In this document: positions 27,181 through 35,616 of the stretch, piece after piece
How the letters are laid out: each line of letters starts with the position of its first letter
How positions within the stretch are numbered: the stretch's first letter is position 1
NCBI GenBank assembly: GCA_025355505.1
Contig: JANXZM010000051.1
Location: forward strand, 52,641 to 116,640
DNA: 64,000 nucleotides
Direction of reading: 5' to 3'
DNA from: Acidobacteriaceae bacterium
GTDB taxonomy: Bacteria; Acidobacteriota; Terriglobia; Terriglobales; Acidobacteriaceae
Made by a program: the position numbers and the translations under genes
The notes under the pieces: generated by a model
The model's input: only the letters and a program-made list of their open reading frames with translations
What the model was told of the DNA's origin: nothing
Database searches by the model: none

Positions 27181-28962
27181 CTACGAACTGCTGCGGGCGG
27201 CGGCCCGGTTGGGGGGCGCGAGTGAGGAGCGGCCTGCGGAATTTGTCGCGACCCGCAGTTCCATACGGTAAGCGGGGTTGCCGGGAGTGGAAGACTGCAA
27301 GAGACGGCCGCCATGTTCTTCGACGATGCGGCAACAGGCACTCAGCGAAAGGGTAGAAGCCTTGTTCCCGCCTTCGGAATTGAGCAGCGACAGGGACGCG
27401 GGTAGCTGCGACGAAGGATCGAGCGAAGAAGGGCCGTAACAGGAGAAGTCAACCAGGACAACGTTGCCTTGACTGTGCGTGCGAACGAGCAGGGTGGAGT
27501 TTGTTTCGGAATTCAGATGGGCGCCGATCTGCCCGGCAAGGTGCATGCAAACGTGAAGAATCTGGTTGGAGTCGGCGAGCACGGGCGGAAGCTTAGGTGC
27601 AAGTTCGAGACGGATCGAGCTGCCTTGCGCCTCCAGTTGGGGAGCAAGCAGGCGCACTGCGGTTTGCAGCACGGAGTTGATGTCGACAGCGGCAAGCCGA
27701 GCCGGAGCCTGACGGGCAAAAGTGAGCAGGCTCGCAACCAGCGTGGTGGTGCGGCGAACTTGCTCGCCAATTTGCCTGGCCTGGAGTTGTTCCTCGGGTG
27801 GCAGGTTGGACGCGCTAAGCAGGTCGGAGTAGCCGAGCATGGTGGTGAGCGGGTTGTTGATCTCGTGCGCAGCTCCTCCCACCAACTGGCCAAGCGAGGC
27901 CAGCTTCTCCGATTGAATGAGCTTTTCCTGTAAGGCCTTGAGGTCGTCGAAAGAGCTGTTGGACCTTTCTAGCAACAGCGAAAGCTCGGCTCGGAGCAGG
28001 CGTTGGCGCCAGAAAACGACGATGCCCATCACGACCATGGTGAAAAGACTCACGGTAATGCGGAAGCTCTTGACCGAAGGCGGAAGCGCCGCGTCCAGTT
28101 CGGAGTGCATGGCGGCCCAGAGCAGGCTGAATAGAGCGAGCATGCTCAGGCGTGTGATCCAGATGCCGAGCACGGGCTGCGAGGGTTTGGAGTCGGAGAG
28201 GTCGAGGCGGAGAGCCAGTAGGGGAGTTGCGGCCATCCAGGCGATAGAAATCGTTAGGGGGATGTCGTAGATGCTGCCGCTGTAGTAAAGCTTGTGGCCG
28301 ATGGCCCAGTTGGCGACATAGGAACTGGATGCATAGAGCGCACTGGCGCCGAGCAACTGCCCGTAGAGCTGCCGCCAGCCGCCGCGAGCGGTGTAGGCGA
28401 GGATGGAAAGGGCGATTAGGAGGACGAGTTTTTCGGTCAGATATGCGAAGTTCAAATTGGTGTTGTAAACCGCTTCATCGACCTGCACGGTTTGCCAGGG
28501 GATGACGGCGTATACATAAATGAAGACCCACCAGATGAACAGGAGCGCAAAGTCGAGCATGCGGATGCGTTCATCGCGCTCGTCTTCCCGGAGATGAGGA
28601 AGCACGGCGAGAGCGGCGATCATGGGCACCAGATGCAGGAATAGAACGATGTCGCCGAGGAAGGGGCTCGGCACGTCCTGACGCTTAAAGACTTCGAAGT
28701 AGTTCCACATTCCCTGGTAAGCCAGCCAGAAGAGCATGCCCACGCTCATCAGGATCCAAAAAAGCCGGATCTGGAGAGTGGAGCAGCGCGAGCGGGACGT
28801 ATTGGGTAGGAAGGCGGCGGTGGCAACGAGCAGGAGAGTGCCTTGGATCAGGTCGCTGGCAATGGTGAGGGTGGCGCCTCTGGACATGAGCAGAGACGCC
28901 GCCGTCTGGGCGAGAACCAGCGCGACCAGCAAACAGACCCAGAGTTTAGTGCGTGCGGCCAA
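27181..28962 (-). CDS. Membrane sensor histidine kinase, probably catalytically inactive
   Basis: 593 residues. The N-terminal half has about eight to nine hydrophobic helices. A HisKA domain follows with an intact H box (GGAAHEINNPLTTMLGY), so the phospho-acceptor histidine is present. The HATPase_c half is decayed. The N box reads ILHVCMHLAGQIGAHLN without the usual asparagine pair. The DxGxG lid is replaced by DFSCYGPSS. The GxGLGL glycines are replaced in ASTLSLSACCRIVEEHGG, although the following HGG segment is retained. It may act as a phospho-acceptor scaffold or have lost kinase activity. Confidence 0.82.
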   Translation of the reverse strand: MAARTKLWVCLLVALVLAQTAASLLMSRGATLTIASDLIQGTLLLVATAAFLPNTSRSRCSTLQIRLFWILMSVGMLFWLAYQGMWNYFEVFKRQDVPSPFLGDIVLFLHLVPMIAALAVLPHLREDERDERIRMLDFALLFIWWVFIYVYAVIPWQTVQVDEAVYNTNLNFAYLTEKLVLLIALSILAYTARGGWRQLYGQLLGASALYASSSYVANWAIGHKLYYSGSIYDIPLTISIAWMAATPLLALRLDLSDSKPSQPVLGIWITRLSMLALFSLLWAAMHSELDAALPPSVKSFRITVSLFTMVVMGIVVFWRQRLLRAELSLLLERSNSSFDDLKALQEKLIQSEKLASLGQLVGGAAHEINNPLTTMLGYSDLLSASNLPPEEQLQARQIGEQVRRTTTLVASLLTFARQAPARLAAVDINSVLQTAVRLLAPQLEAQGSSIRLELAPKLPPVLADSNQILHVCMHLAGQIGAHLNSETNSTLLVRTHSQGNVVLVDFSCYGPSSLDPSSQLPASLSLLNSEGGNKASTLSLSACCRIVEEHGGRLLQSSTPGNPAYRMELRVATNSAGRSSLAPPNRAAARSSS

Positions 28963-29154
28963 GGCAGGCTACTCCGGGTTCTATTCTAGTGCGTGGTGTT
29001 GGGTTGAGGGGGTTACCAGAGTAAGCCCTGGCGCAGATAGTCGGAAGGGCGAATTGGAGAAGTAAGAAGCTCATGGAGTTTGTCTAAGATTACCTTTAGA
29101 ATTAGGCGCTTAACTTAGAGTCAGTTGCTTAACCACGAGAGTCTCTTGTCCTGG
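28963..29154. other. Intergenic region between divergent kinase genes
   Basis: 192 bp, moderately AT-rich from 29080 on, probably carrying both promoters. No clear operator or RNA gene is visible. Confidence 0.3.
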
Positions 29155-30966
29155 ATGATCCCTCGATACCGTGATCTGTGGCGCTTCCGGGCGCCGCTCA
29201 GTGCGGGCGAAATACGGCGGACGGAACGCTGGCTGGCGACGGCGCGGGTGGCGCTGACGATTGCGGCGGAGTTTGCTCTTTGGATGGAGCCGGTGAGGGG
29301 GGTCGCGTATTCACGCTGGCTGTACTGGCTGCTGACGGTGTACCTGGCGCATGCGGTGGTGGTGATGTTGCTGGTGCGCTTCCGGCCGCAGTCGACAACG
29401 GCTTTTCGCCTGGTGGTGCACGCCGCGGACATCGTGTGGCCGGTGCTGATTTCGCTGTTCGCAACCGCGCAACGGGGCCCGTTCTTTCTATTCTTCGTGT
29501 TCGTGATGTTGGCGGCGGCGTATCGCTGGGGGCTGTGGGAGACGGTGGGCACGGCGGCTTCGGCGGTGGCACTGTTGTGGGCCGAAGCTTTTGCGGTGCG
29601 AGCCGGACTGGAACCGGCGGCGGATCAGTGGCTAAAAATGATGCATCTCCCGCGGCTGGGTGTGAGCGTGCGGGAAATGGATCCGCAACAGTTGTTTATG
29701 AGTTCGGTGTATCTGCTGGTGCTCGGATTTTTGCTGGGCTACATGTCGGAGAACCAGAAAAAAGTGCGGGCGGAGCGCGCCGTGATCACACGCGTTCTCA
29801 GTTCGACGCGCATAGAGGCGGGACTGACGGGGACCATGCAGCAGATTCTAAGCGAGGTGATGAGCATCTACGGCGCGAGCCGGGTGCTGAGCGCCTCGCA
29901 GGAAGCGCACAGTTACCGGGTGTTTCTTGCCGAGGTGAATCGAGGCGCCGAGGGGAGCGAGGCGCTGCGCTGGCGGGAAGCTTTGCCGGAAAGAGAAAAA
30001 GTGTATTTGTTCGACTCGGCGGCGGACGCGATTTACGCTGCGCGCAACGCCAAGGGTTTTAACACCGTGCTCCTGGATCGTGACGGAGGGCGGCTGCGCG
30101 ACGTAAGCGCGGGATTTCTGGCTGCGCTGGCGGGAGTCGAAAAATTTGACGCGATGGTTTCGGTGGCGCTGGTCTTCGGGACGGAGTGGTCGGGCCGGGT
30201 GTTTCTGTTCGACCCAGAGATGATGGGGGAGCCGGAAGAGGAATTGCGGTTCCTGCAGGAGTTCGCGCAGCAGGTGGGTCCGGCGATCTACAACGTGTAC
30301 CTGATGCGGCGGCTGCGGGAACGGGCGGGGGCGGTGGAGCGGGCGCGCTTCGCGCGCGAACTTCATGATGGCGCGATTCAATCGCTGATTGCAGTGGAAA
30401 TGCAGTTGGATGTGCTGCGGCGCCAGTCGGGAACGCAGGCTCCGGTGGTGAATGCGGAGTTGGGGCGGATCCAGAAACTGCTGCGCGAAGAAGTTCTTAA
30501 GTTGCGCGAGCTGATGCAGGCCATGAAGTCGTTCGAGGTGGATGCGGAGCGCCTGCTGGGCTTCATTTCGGATACGGTGGAGCGCTTCCGGCGCGAGACC
30601 GGTATTGCAGCGGAGTTTGTCACGGAACTGGAGCAGGTGGGTTTGTCGCATAGAGCCTGCCGGGAACTGGCGCGCATTGTGCAGGAGAGTCTGGTGAACG
30701 TGCGCAAGCACAGTGGAGCGCACCATGTGCTGGTACGGCTGGCGCAGCGAGCGGGTTATCTGCAATTGACCGTCGAGGACGACGGCAAGGGATTTTCTTT
30801 TTCGGGAAGGTTGTCGCACGCGGAACTGGAGACCACAGGGAAGGGGCCGGCGGTGCTCCGGGAAAGGGTACGCTTGCTGGCGGGTGAACTCGCGATAGAA
30901 TCGACTCCGGGACACGGCGCACGGCTGGAAGTACGGATTCCGCCGGGGAGAAAAAATCGTGGATAG
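29155..30966 (+). CDS. LuxR-system sensor histidine kinase (HisKA_3)
   Basis: 603 residues from ATG 29155; an upstream TTG at 29125 is a possible alternative and neither has a strong ribosome site. Six N-terminal membrane helices are followed by a GAF-like region (about 220-390), then HisKA_3 with RELHDGAIQSLIAVEMQLD and a complete HATPase_c (IVQESLVNVRKHSGAHH, DDGKGF, GPAVLRERVRLLAG). It should autophosphorylate and pass phosphate to the regulator encoded five bases downstream. The signal is unknown. Confidence 0.9.
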   Translation: MIPRYRDLWRFRAPLSAGEIRRTERWLATARVALTIAAEFALWMEPVRGVAYSRWLYWLLTVYLAHAVVVMLLVRFRPQSTTAFRLVVHAADIVWPVLISLFATAQRGPFFLFFVFVMLAAAYRWGLWETVGTAASAVALLWAEAFAVRAGLEPAADQWLKMMHLPRLGVSVREMDPQQLFMSSVYLLVLGFLLGYMSENQKKVRAERAVITRVLSSTRIEAGLTGTMQQILSEVMSIYGASRVLSASQEAHSYRVFLAEVNRGAEGSEALRWREALPEREKVYLFDSAADAIYAARNAKGFNTVLLDRDGGRLRDVSAGFLAALAGVEKFDAMVSVALVFGTEWSGRVFLFDPEMMGEPEEELRFLQEFAQQVGPAIYNVYLMRRLRERAGAVERARFARELHDGAIQSLIAVEMQLDVLRRQSGTQAPVVNAELGRIQKLLREEVLKLRELMQAMKSFEVDAERLLGFISDTVERFRRETGIAAEFVTELEQVGLSHRACRELARIVQESLVNVRKHSGAHHVLVRLAQRAGYLQLTVEDDGKGFSFSGRLSHAELETTGKGPAVLRERVRLLAGELAIESTPGHGARLEVRIPPGRKNRG

Positions 30967-30971
30967 GCCAA

Positions 30972-31664
30972 ATGATGGATAAACGCATTCATCCCATACG
31001 CATTGTGATCGCCGACGATCACCCAATTTTCCGCGACGGTCTGCGGCGCCTGCTGGAATCGGAAGGCGACATGAAAGTAGTGGGCGAAGCCTGCGACGGC
31101 CTGGAGGCGGTGAAGCTGGCAAAGGAGATCAAGCCCGACATTCTTCTGCTCGATCTGGCCATGCCGCACCACACCGGGCTGGATGCGCTGCGCGACCTGA
31201 ACACCGACTCTGGCGCGGCTGGGGCGGTGCGCATTATCCTGCTGACGGCGGCGGTGGAAAAAAAGCAGGTAGTGGAGGCATTGCAGTTGGGAGCGCGTGG
31301 CGTGGTGCTGAAGGATTCGGCCACGCAACTGTTGCTGAAGAGCATTCATGCGGTAATGGCCGGGGAGTACTGGGTGGGGCGGGACAGCGTCTCGAATCTG
31401 GTCCAGTACCTGCGCAACCTCATGCAGAGCACGAATGAGGAAACCAAGCAGAAGAAATTCGGGCTGACGCCGAGGGAACTGGAGATCGTCTCGGCGGTGG
31501 TGGCGGGCTATGCCAATCGGGAAATCGCCGAGTACTTCAAAATCAGCGAGGATACGGTGAAGCACCATCTCAGCAATATCTTCGACAAGCTGGGGGTTTC
31601 CACCCGTTTGGAACTGGCGCTGTTTGCCGTGAACCAGGGGCTTCCGCTGAAAACGATTGTGTAA
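30972..31664 (+). CDS. NarL/FixJ-type response regulator
   Basis: 230 residues, starting five bases after the kinase gene. The receiver domain has acidic DDHPIF, the phospho-acceptor aspartate in DILLLDLAMP, and T/K residues in LLTAAVEKK. The LuxR-type HTH (LTPRELEIVSAVVAGYANRE, EDTVKHHLSNIFDKLGV) follows. With the upstream kinase it forms a complete two-component pair. A likely target is the pilin gene 220 bp downstream, but that is inference from position. Confidence 0.94.
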   Translation: MMDKRIHPIRIVIADDHPIFRDGLRRLLESEGDMKVVGEACDGLEAVKLAKEIKPDILLLDLAMPHHTGLDALRDLNTDSGAAGAVRIILLTAAVEKKQVVEALQLGARGVVLKDSATQLLLKSIHAVMAGEYWVGRDSVSNLVQYLRNLMQSTNEETKQKKFGLTPRELEIVSAVVAGYANREIAEYFKISEDTVKHHLSNIFDKLGVSTRLELALFAVNQGLPLKTIV

Positions 31665-31693
31665 TCAGATTGTGTAATTAGATTGTGTAATCA
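31655..31693 (+). repeat. 13-bp tandem repeat at the regulator stop codon, three copies
   Basis: GATTGTGTAATCA occurs at 31655, 31668 (one mismatch) and 31681. The first unit contains the last codons and TAA of the response-regulator gene, so the stop codon region itself has been triplicated. Confidence 0.9.
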
Positions 31694-31743
31694 ACAGATT
31701 GGCGGGATCTGTTGGCCCGGACCCAGGGGGGGAATCCCTGAGA

Positions 31744-31763
31744 TATGGCACGATAGTGCCATA
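31744..31763. promoter_or_regulatory. Perfect palindrome upstream of pilin gene
   Basis: TATGGCAC-GATA-GTGCCATA, 8-bp arms, 120 bp before the pilin start. It is a candidate binding site for the LuxR-type regulator encoded just upstream. The spacing does not fit a sigma-54 promoter. Confidence 0.45.
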
Positions 31764-31885
31764 CAACGTCACTGGTGTGCTATTGGGTGGAAGGGTCCAT
31801 TCACGATATTTTAACAATCACACGACGGCGAATTATCGTTACGAGGAAGTTAAGTTTGAGCTTGTCGTCGATTGGGGGGCAAACA

Positions 31886-32056
31886 GTGATCCAAGCAATC
31901 CATCAACTTTGGACTGAGGAAAGCGGTCAAGACGTCGCCGAATACGCGGTGATGCTTGCGGTAATTCTGGTGATCGTGATTGGAACGGTCCGACTGATTG
32001 GCGGCAGCGCCAACAACGTGTTTTCGCAAGTTGGAAGCCAGATGGCGACGCAATAG
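31886..32056 (+). CDS. Flp/Fap-type pilin, 56 aa
   Basis: Starts at GTG 31886 with GGGGGG six bases upstream. The sequence ESGQDVAEYAVMLAVILVIVIGTVRLIGG matches type IVb Flp pilins: a glycine-QD processing site, the conserved E five residues on, and one hydrophobic helix. The mature subunit would be about 45 residues. No prepilin peptidase or tad assembly genes lie in the window, so assembly must rely on genes elsewhere, or the protein is a lone pseudopilin. It follows a two-component pair. Confidence 0.85.
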   Translation: MIQAIHQLWTEESGQDVAEYAVMLAVILVIVIGTVRLIGGSANNVFSQVGSQMATQ

Positions 32057-32302
32057 CCGTCGCCCTACCCGCCCACTCCTGTCTGGCAGTGGGATTCCCC
32101 TGATTGATTCCTGCGCTTCTCTCCCGCTAAAGACCGTCCACGCACAATGATCGAGACTAGGCAGCTGTTAGCGCTTGGCTCTCAGGTCTCCCCTTCTGGT
32201 GCCGACAAGTTGTTGCTAAACGCCAGAAGTGGCCGGGGGTGCGTCTCTTGCGATCTCACTGCTTGACAGCCAACCGCTAACGGCCAAAAGCCAAAAGCCC
32301 TT

Positions 32303-34168
32303 TTACTGTCCCGTCGGAGCTGCCGCCGTTTTCTCCGGAACCGGAGGCGTTTTTTCTGGAGCGGCGGCGGTACCGAGCCTGGTGAGGAACGGGAAGAAGG
32401 GCGTGACTTCAAACGGCATCTTCTCGGCCGCGGTGGTGATGGCCACCGGTTTGGTCTTGATCAATTCCAGTTGATTGTTCCAGGGATCGACCTTGACCCG
32501 GCCACCCAGAGGAAGGGCCGCGACCTGGTCGGCCTTTTTCGGGTCGAAGTTCGGCGAGGCGGTCATCAAGGACGACATCCTGGTGGCGTCGCCATTGAGG
32601 AGGCTGTCGCCCAGATGCGCCCGGATCAGGTTCTTAAGCTGCGGAGCGCGGGACTGGACCGCTTTGAGGAACAAGCCGGCGTTGCTGAGCTTGTCCTTGT
32701 AGGGCGAGTTGTTGAGCAGTTCGACGGCTTTCTTGTCCGCGGCTTCTTCTTCGCTGCGATCGCGCGCGAAATCCATGCGCTCGAAGGTGCGCTCATCGGG
32801 AAAGAACATGCGGTCGTTGAACGCTAGCTTGGTGTTGAGGTGATGGCCGAGAACGATGTGCGCCAGTTCGTGCGTGAGAATCATGGCCAGGGACGCTTCG
32901 TCGGGCAGCACGTCAATCATGCCGCGGCTCATGACGATGGTATGGCCAATGGTGAAGGACTCAAGCGGCGTGGTGAGCAGCACGCGGCATCGCACTTCGG
33001 GTTGAATGTCGAGGTTGTTGGTAACCATCACGTTGTTGACCACGGTCTGCAGCACCTTGTCGATTTCGCCTTCCGGCGCCAGCAGGCCGATCTGCTGCAG
33101 GCGGTCGATCACGTTGAGTTCAGCCTGACGTTCCCACGCTCGCTGCGCTTCGATGGGTGTAGCGTCCTGCGCTTTCTGGCTTTGGTCCTGAACCGATTGG
33201 GGGGCGTCGACGGTGATCTGGGTGAACTCCGAGTTCCGGCGGAGGTCCTTTAAGTTGTAGCCCCAGAGCCGCGTCTGCGCTTTGTAATGCAGCGTCTGTC
33301 CCAGACGATACTTTAGATCGGACTCCTCGGAATAGATCAGCGAAGGCAGCCAGACGCCGGGCCGGAGGTTCTGGCGCCAGCTGTCAAAGTGCAGGTAATA
33401 GCTGGCGCGAGGATGAGGATAGTAAGTGCCGTTGAAGCGGACGATGTTGTAGTCCTGATCTTCGATCCAGATGCGGCCAAGGAACCGGCCCTTGCCCGCG
33501 TCCTTCTTGGGGGCGACGTCCATGACCACGCAGCGTACTTCGCCGAGGAACTCGCGGCGGACGAAAGTGAAGTCGTAATACCTGCGCTGAAAATCCTGAT
33601 CGAGCACCACCATCTGGGCAAAGCCCAGAGGCAGGAACTTCATGGAATAAACGTTGCTCAGTTTGCTGAGCATGCGTTTGCCCAGACCAGCCGTGGTGGG
33701 CGAAGTGAAAGTGCGGTCATCGGTTCCCTCGCTCATATCCAATCGGCCAAGGAAGTACACGTCGCTGGCGGGGACGGGAGCGCCGAGGTCTTTGTCTTCC
33801 TTCAGATTCTGGAGATAAGTTTCCACCAGGGGATGAAGTTGCTTCATCTGTGCCATGAAGAAATGTTCGCGCTCAATCGTTCGATCGACAACCTGGTCGA
33901 AGCTGGCGGCTGCGGCGCTGGCTTGTTGAACGACCGCGTCGCGGGTCGAAAGCTTCGGTTCCGGCGCAGTCGCAGCAGGCGCGGTCCGTGTTGCAGCGGG
34001 CGCCGCCGGAGCCGGCGCGGTCGCAGCGGGCACACTTGGCGTGGGGACCGTCTGGGCGGCGGGCGCGGTCTCGGCAGGCGTAGTCTGGGCGAATAGGGAT
34101 GCAGCGCAGCAGACCAGGGAGAGCGTAAGACGTGCGAATGGGGAGGGCAACATTTTCGTTTGTTTCAT
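32303..34168 (-). CDS. Exported M48 family metalloprotease
   Basis: 621 residues. Signal peptide about 1-28, then a Pro/Ala/Thr-rich linker (about 29-75). The C-terminal part holds HELAH in LTHELAHIVLGHH (zinc ligands and catalytic glutamate) and EEEAADKKAVELL (third ligand). The central region is beta-rich (DYNIVRFNGTYYPHPRASYY). M48 exported proteases of the BepA/LoiP type act in envelope quality control. The long N-terminal beta domain seems lineage-specific. AAGGTGA precedes the ATG. Confidence 0.88.
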   Translation of the reverse strand: MKQTKMLPSPFARLTLSLVCCAASLFAQTTPAETAPAAQTVPTPSVPAATAPAPAAPAATRTAPAATAPEPKLSTRDAVVQQASAAAASFDQVVDRTIEREHFFMAQMKQLHPLVETYLQNLKEDKDLGAPVPASDVYFLGRLDMSEGTDDRTFTSPTTAGLGKRMLSKLSNVYSMKFLPLGFAQMVVLDQDFQRRYYDFTFVRREFLGEVRCVVMDVAPKKDAGKGRFLGRIWIEDQDYNIVRFNGTYYPHPRASYYLHFDSWRQNLRPGVWLPSLIYSEESDLKYRLGQTLHYKAQTRLWGYNLKDLRRNSEFTQITVDAPQSVQDQSQKAQDATPIEAQRAWERQAELNVIDRLQQIGLLAPEGEIDKVLQTVVNNVMVTNNLDIQPEVRCRVLLTTPLESFTIGHTIVMSRGMIDVLPDEASLAMILTHELAHIVLGHHLNTKLAFNDRMFFPDERTFERMDFARDRSEEEAADKKAVELLNNSPYKDKLSNAGLFLKAVQSRAPQLKNLIRAHLGDSLLNGDATRMSSLMTASPNFDPKKADQVAALPLGGRVKVDPWNNQLELIKTKPVAITTAAEKMPFEVTPFFPFLTRLGTAAAPEKTPPVPEKTAAAPTGQ

Positions 34169-34199
34169 TTCACCTTGGATGCGTGACCAGCTATGGGTA

Positions 34200-35246
34200 C
34201 TATGACGCGAGTTGAAACACGATATGCAATACCGCCTCGAAATCGGCGGGGTGTCCGTCTTTCAGGGCGGGCTTGAACTCAATTTTTTCCGCCGCGCGAA
34301 CCGCGGATTCATCCAGCCCGTGACCGAGGCCGCGCACCACCTTCACCACGCGAATTTGCCCGGTGGCTGAAAAAACAACCTCGAGCAGAACCTCACCCTC
34401 AATCTTAAGCTGTCGCCCTTCATCAGTGTAAACCGGACGGGGCTTGAATGTGATCTCGGCCGGCAAGGTTTTGACAACCGGTTCGGCGGACTTTGTCTTG
34501 GGCTGAGAAGCGGTCACGATGTCGGCGTCTCCGAAGCCGCCCTGGCGAACCGCGCCGCGCGAGCCGGAAACCGGGCCGGAACTATTGCCGGTAGCGACGC
34601 CGCTGCCAAAGCCGGTGCTCGCCACCACCCCACGGGCACCCTTCGATCCGCCGGTGCCGTTGCCATAGCCTGCGCCGGAGGGCATATCAAACGAGCCTGC
34701 CTGCGCGATGGTAATTGGACGGCCGTGATTCTCCGTAGCGGGCACGCCGTTGGGATCGCCGAAGCCACCCGTTTGTACTTTCTGCGGCGCGGCTGCCATG
34801 GTTGGCGTAGCCGAGCTTCCGGTGGAGAACACATTCGTCTTGACCGGCGGCCTGGGGATCAGCGGCTTCATGTCCGGCAACAGTTCTTTCTTGGCGGCCA
34901 GCGTTACCTTGGGCGCCTGCTCCTCCGGAACGGGAAGTTTCTTCTGGACCAATTCAGAGGGGACGCGCATGGCTTCGGGCCGCGGTGTTACCGGCTCGGA
35001 GATTTTTGGAACAGGAAAATTCTTGACCGGCGCCGGAGCCTGTGGAACCGGAGGCGGAGTACTGACCAGACTGACGAAGTGGTAGTCGTGTACCGGAAAC
35101 TCAAGAATTTCGGGGTACACGATGGCGGAAATCACGAAAAACGCCAGCACCAGCGACTGCACTCCATAACTGAAAACGAACCTCCCCCAACGCATACGAG
35201 GCTCGGGAAGAAGGCCTAGGGTCAACTGTGAAACCTGGGAATCCAT
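34200..35246 (-). CDS. TonB-like energy transducer
   Basis: 348 residues from ATG 35244-35246, with GAGGT seven bases upstream. One N-terminal membrane helix (SLVLAFFVISAIVYPEILEF), a Pro-rich periplasmic spacer (PPPVPQAPAPVKNFPVPKIS), a Gly-rich segment, and a C-terminal TonB domain (about 265-348; KPRPVYTDEGRQLKIEGEVL, SAVRAAEKIEFKPALKDGHP). It should transmit proton-motive force to outer-membrane receptors. No ExbBD genes are nearby. It is 31 bp upstream of the M48 protease gene on the same strand. Confidence 0.87.
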   Translation of the reverse strand: MDSQVSQLTLGLLPEPRMRWGRFVFSYGVQSLVLAFFVISAIVYPEILEFPVHDYHFVSLVSTPPPVPQAPAPVKNFPVPKISEPVTPRPEAMRVPSELVQKKLPVPEEQAPKVTLAAKKELLPDMKPLIPRPPVKTNVFSTGSSATPTMAAAPQKVQTGGFGDPNGVPATENHGRPITIAQAGSFDMPSGAGYGNGTGGSKGARGVVASTGFGSGVATGNSSGPVSGSRGAVRQGGFGDADIVTASQPKTKSAEPVVKTLPAEITFKPRPVYTDEGRQLKIEGEVLLEVVFSATGQIRVVKVVRGLGHGLDESAVRAAEKIEFKPALKDGHPADFEAVLHIVFQLAS

Positions 35247-35616
35247 GTTCGGTACCTCGTGTAGCGACCTGCCAACGCTTGGCAAAAGAAGTCGTCAGTC
35301 CCACGAACTACGGTTTAAACACCGCGCGAGACAGGCCGTAAGGACGACACTTCGATTAGTGAAGTGCACGCCGAAGGCCATTTTCGACGAAAGCTCTCCA
35401 CACTTTAAGATGCTGCTGGGCGGCCACTTATATGCGGAAAAATCAATTTTACCAGATCAAAACATTGCACCTGCAAGGTTTTTCCTGTTCGGAAAAGGGA
35501 AAATTTTGTGGATAATCGGAAGATTATTCCCGAAACCGCAGTCCAGTAAATTCTGCTCCTCCCGGACGAATCCGGGATTCAGCCCCAGAGGGGCGACCCA
35601 GTTCTCACTGCGTTTT
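35247..35616. other. Gene-free stretch upstream of the TonB-like gene
   Basis: 370 bp. The region 35430-35530 is AT-rich and could carry the promoter of the TonB-like gene. A CCCGG/CCGGG hairpin near 35558-35575 lies at the 3' end of the ureohydrolase gene and may be a terminator. No gene seen. Confidence 0.35.

Noticed and set aside
29848..31122. 424-codon minus-strand frame across the sensor kinase
   Set aside because: Antisense to a complete HisKA_3 kinase; composition is a shadow of the real gene.
31744..31763. Sigma-54 promoter before the pilin gene
   Set aside because: TGGCAC is present, but the GC element is one base too close, so the obligatory spacing is not met.
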